Of a stretch of 24,737 bases of DNA, positions 23,740-24,737 are shown in pieces. The notes below the pieces were generated by a model. The model had not been told where the DNA came from, ran no database searches, and saw nothing but the letters and a program-made list of their open reading frames with translations. Origin of the DNA: Ruminococcus sp. UBA3286 (GTDB lineage Bacteria; Bacillota; Clostridia; Oscillospirales; Ruminococcaceae). The position numbers and the translations under genes are program-made. Position 1 is the first letter of the stretch. Every line of letters begins with the position of its first letter. The stretch covers positions 2,432-27,168 of the forward strand of contig DETO01000145.1 in assembly GCA_002362135.1 (NCBI GenBank). Reading direction: 5' to 3'.

Positions 23740-23813
23740 CATAAACGTTGTTTATGTATTGACTTATTACAACGAACATGGTATAATAATTTTAGAATAC
23801 TTAATTCGTTGTA
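23740..23813. promoter_or_regulatory. Repeated operator-like sites between the XRE and lysozyme genes
   Basis: CATAAACgttGTTTATG (23740-23756) is a 7-bp perfect inverted repeat around a 3-base centre. TACAACGAA (23768-23776) and TTCGTTGTA (23805-23813) form a second perfect 9-bp inverted repeat, split by 28 bases and flanking the -10 of the lysozyme promoter. The core CGTTGT occurs three times: at 23746-23751, on the - strand at 23774-23769, and at 23807-23812. This is the expected layout for binding by the adjacent XRE repressor to both promoters. Confidence 0.65.
23759..23787 (+). promoter_or_regulatory. Sigma-A promoter of the lysozyme gene
   Basis: TTGACT (23759-23764), a 17-base spacer and TATAAT (23782-23787). 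One operator half-site lies in the spacer and the other just past the predicted start near 23794, so bound repressor would block the polymerase. Confidence 0.82.
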
Positions 23814-23840
23814 TTTTTAATCGTGTAAGGAGTTGGTTTT

Positions 23841-24737
23841 ATGGTAAGTAAAAATAATGGCTTGAGAGTTTTGACGGTATTTTTAGCGATTTTGATCATG
23901 TTTAGTTTATGCAATATTGGTATTAAATCAGCAAATGCGACTACATCTGCCGATTTAAGTATCAGTCAGAATGGAATTGATTTTATTAAAGGATGTGAAG
24001 GATTCAGCGAATATTGTTACTATGACGGCGCGCAGTCTTCAATTGGCTATGGTACAAAATGCGGAACAACTGCTCATTCAAGTAAACAGCATAAAATCAC
24101 AAGAGAGCAAGCCGAAATAGATATGCTTAGAGAAATAAATAATCAGTATATTCCTAATATAAGAAAGCAGACTTCTGGTATTCAGATGAATCAGAGCCAG
24201 TTTGATGCTTTGGTAAGCTTTACATACAATACGGGCGGCGGAAATACCATGATAAAAAATTCGCCTCTTGTTAAATTTCTGCGTGGAGAATTATCTGAAT
24301 CCGATGCGCGTTCCCAGTTTGAAAATTATGTTGTAACAAATTCAGCTACCGGCAAAGTAGATCAAGGATTGAAAAACAGGCGAAATAAAGAGGCGAATTT
24401 GTTTTTTAGTGATGTTCCTCATGATTCTAAAGTTCCAACATACAGCAATTTGGAATCAGATAAAACAATGATTGCAGTAGGAGAAGAAATAACTTTTACT
24501 GCTTCGTCTGATTATGCGACAGGATTTACAATTGGCATTTATGAGGGAACTGAACAGTATTCAGTTCAGGCAATGCCGGACGGCAGATTAACTCTTACAT
24601 TTGACAAAGCTGGAGAATATGGGGCATATGTTACATCTTATAATTCTTTGGGTTATGTTGATAGCAATTGGGTCGGATTTATAGTATATGATTCAGCACC
24701 AACATATAGCAACTTGGAATCAGATAAAACAATGATT
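23841..24737 (+). CDS. Secreted GH24-type lysozyme with repeated C-terminal domains, 3' partial
   Basis: The open frame of 299 codons runs off the window. AAGGAG (23827-23832) lies eight bases before the ATG. A signal peptide (hydrophobic 10-28, likely cut after ANA at 33) sends it out of the cell, unlike most phage endolysins. The lysozyme domain (about 40-190) has Glu53 in KGCEGF, Asp62 in YYDG and Ser67 before IGYGT where the family usually has Thr, matching the E-D-T triad of T4-type lysozyme with T to S; FTYNTGGG and GLKNRRNKEANLFF follow. From about residue 199 a domain starting PTYSNLESDKTMI repeats with an 88-residue period; only the first copy is complete. It probably cleaves peptidoglycan of competitors, prey or self. 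Lower GC than its neighbours suggests acquisition. Confidence 0.9.
   Translation, partial: MVSKNNGLRVLTVFLAILIMFSLCNIGIKSANATTSADLSISQNGIDFIKGCEGFSEYCYYDGAQSSIGYGTKCGTTAHSSKQHKITREQAEIDMLREINNQYIPNIRKQTSGIQMNQSQFDALVSFTYNTGGGNTMIKNSPLVKFLRGELSESDARSQFENYVVTNSATGKVDQGLKNRRNKEANLFFSDVPHDSKVPTYSNLESDKTMIAVGEEITFTASSDYATGFTIGIYEGTEQYSVQAMPDGRLTLTFDKAGEYGAYVTSYNSLGYVDSNWVGFIVYDSAPTYSNLESDKTMI
24435..24737 (+). repeat. Tandem domain repeat in the lysozyme gene
   Basis: The 39 bases at 24435-24473 recur at 24699-24737 with two silent differences, 264 bases (88 codons) apart. The window ends exactly at the last matching base, which suggests the assembly stopped inside a repeat array with further copies beyond. 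Confidence 0.8.

Noticed and set aside
1..24737. CRISPR array, tRNA, rRNA or intact insertion sequence
   Set aside because: I looked for spaced direct repeats, cloverleaf-like tails and transposase motifs on both strands and found none that would stand.

Overview
The window looks like chromosomal DNA of an anaerobic, spore-forming, fibre-degrading Clostridia member close to Ruminococcus (Oscillospiraceae). The basis is strong AGGAGG-type ribosome binding sites, sigma-A promoters with 17-bp spacers, an L10-type leader ahead of rplJ-rplL, the sporulation genes yqfC, yqfD and a ylbJ-like gene, a DNA polymerase I with a degenerate proofreading domain, and a cellulose/glucan module (GH94 phosphorylase and GH5 lipoprotein glucanase with two binding domains). 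The species is not determinable. Both ends lie in repeats: base 1 is the edge of a dispersed element and the last 39 bases repeat an internal segment of the last gene. The window is therefore probably a whole contig that broke at repeats.

Layout. 1-296: degenerate hairpin-rich repeat forming the upstream region of pth. 297-4410 (+): pth and mfd. 4430-5347 (+): a promoter, a CBM-like lipoprotein and a bidirectional terminator. 5364-6514 (-): rplL and rplJ with L10 leader, attenuator and a consensus promoter, with no rpoB next to them. 6538-10578 (-): a tightly packed run CPBP-like membrane protein, tadA, tsaD and two paralogous lipoproteins. 10708-12416 (-): a small membrane protein, an ArsR metal sensor and an amidohydrolase. 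12450-15594 (-): polA and rimI. 15624-15968: a 345-bp MITE-like element with terminal inverted repeats. 16008-18513 (+): GH94 phosphorylase. 18493-21052: divergent ylbJ-like gene (-) and yqfC-yqfD (+). 20961-23172 (-): GH5 lipoprotein. 23334-24737: an XRE repressor (-) divergent from a secreted GH24-type lysozyme (+) that runs off the end.

How the parts work together. The surface GH5 enzyme and the free CBM-like lipoprotein would act on beta-glucan outside the cell, and the cytosolic GH94 enzyme would phosphorolyse imported disaccharide, saving ATP. The translation and repair genes (pth, mfd, rplJL, tadA, tsaD, rimI, polA) are housekeeping. The right end is lower in GC and phage-like: a repressor and a lysozyme gene share a short divergent promoter region with repeated CGTTGT sites.

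The most distinctive signals are the hairpin-rich mobile repeat, whose two copies keep the same long hairpin with six compensated base-pair changes, the XRE-lysozyme switch, a GH5 terminator embedded in the yqfD coding sequence, and a CPBP protein that has lost most catalytic motif residues. I saw no CRISPR array, tRNA, rRNA or intact transposase.
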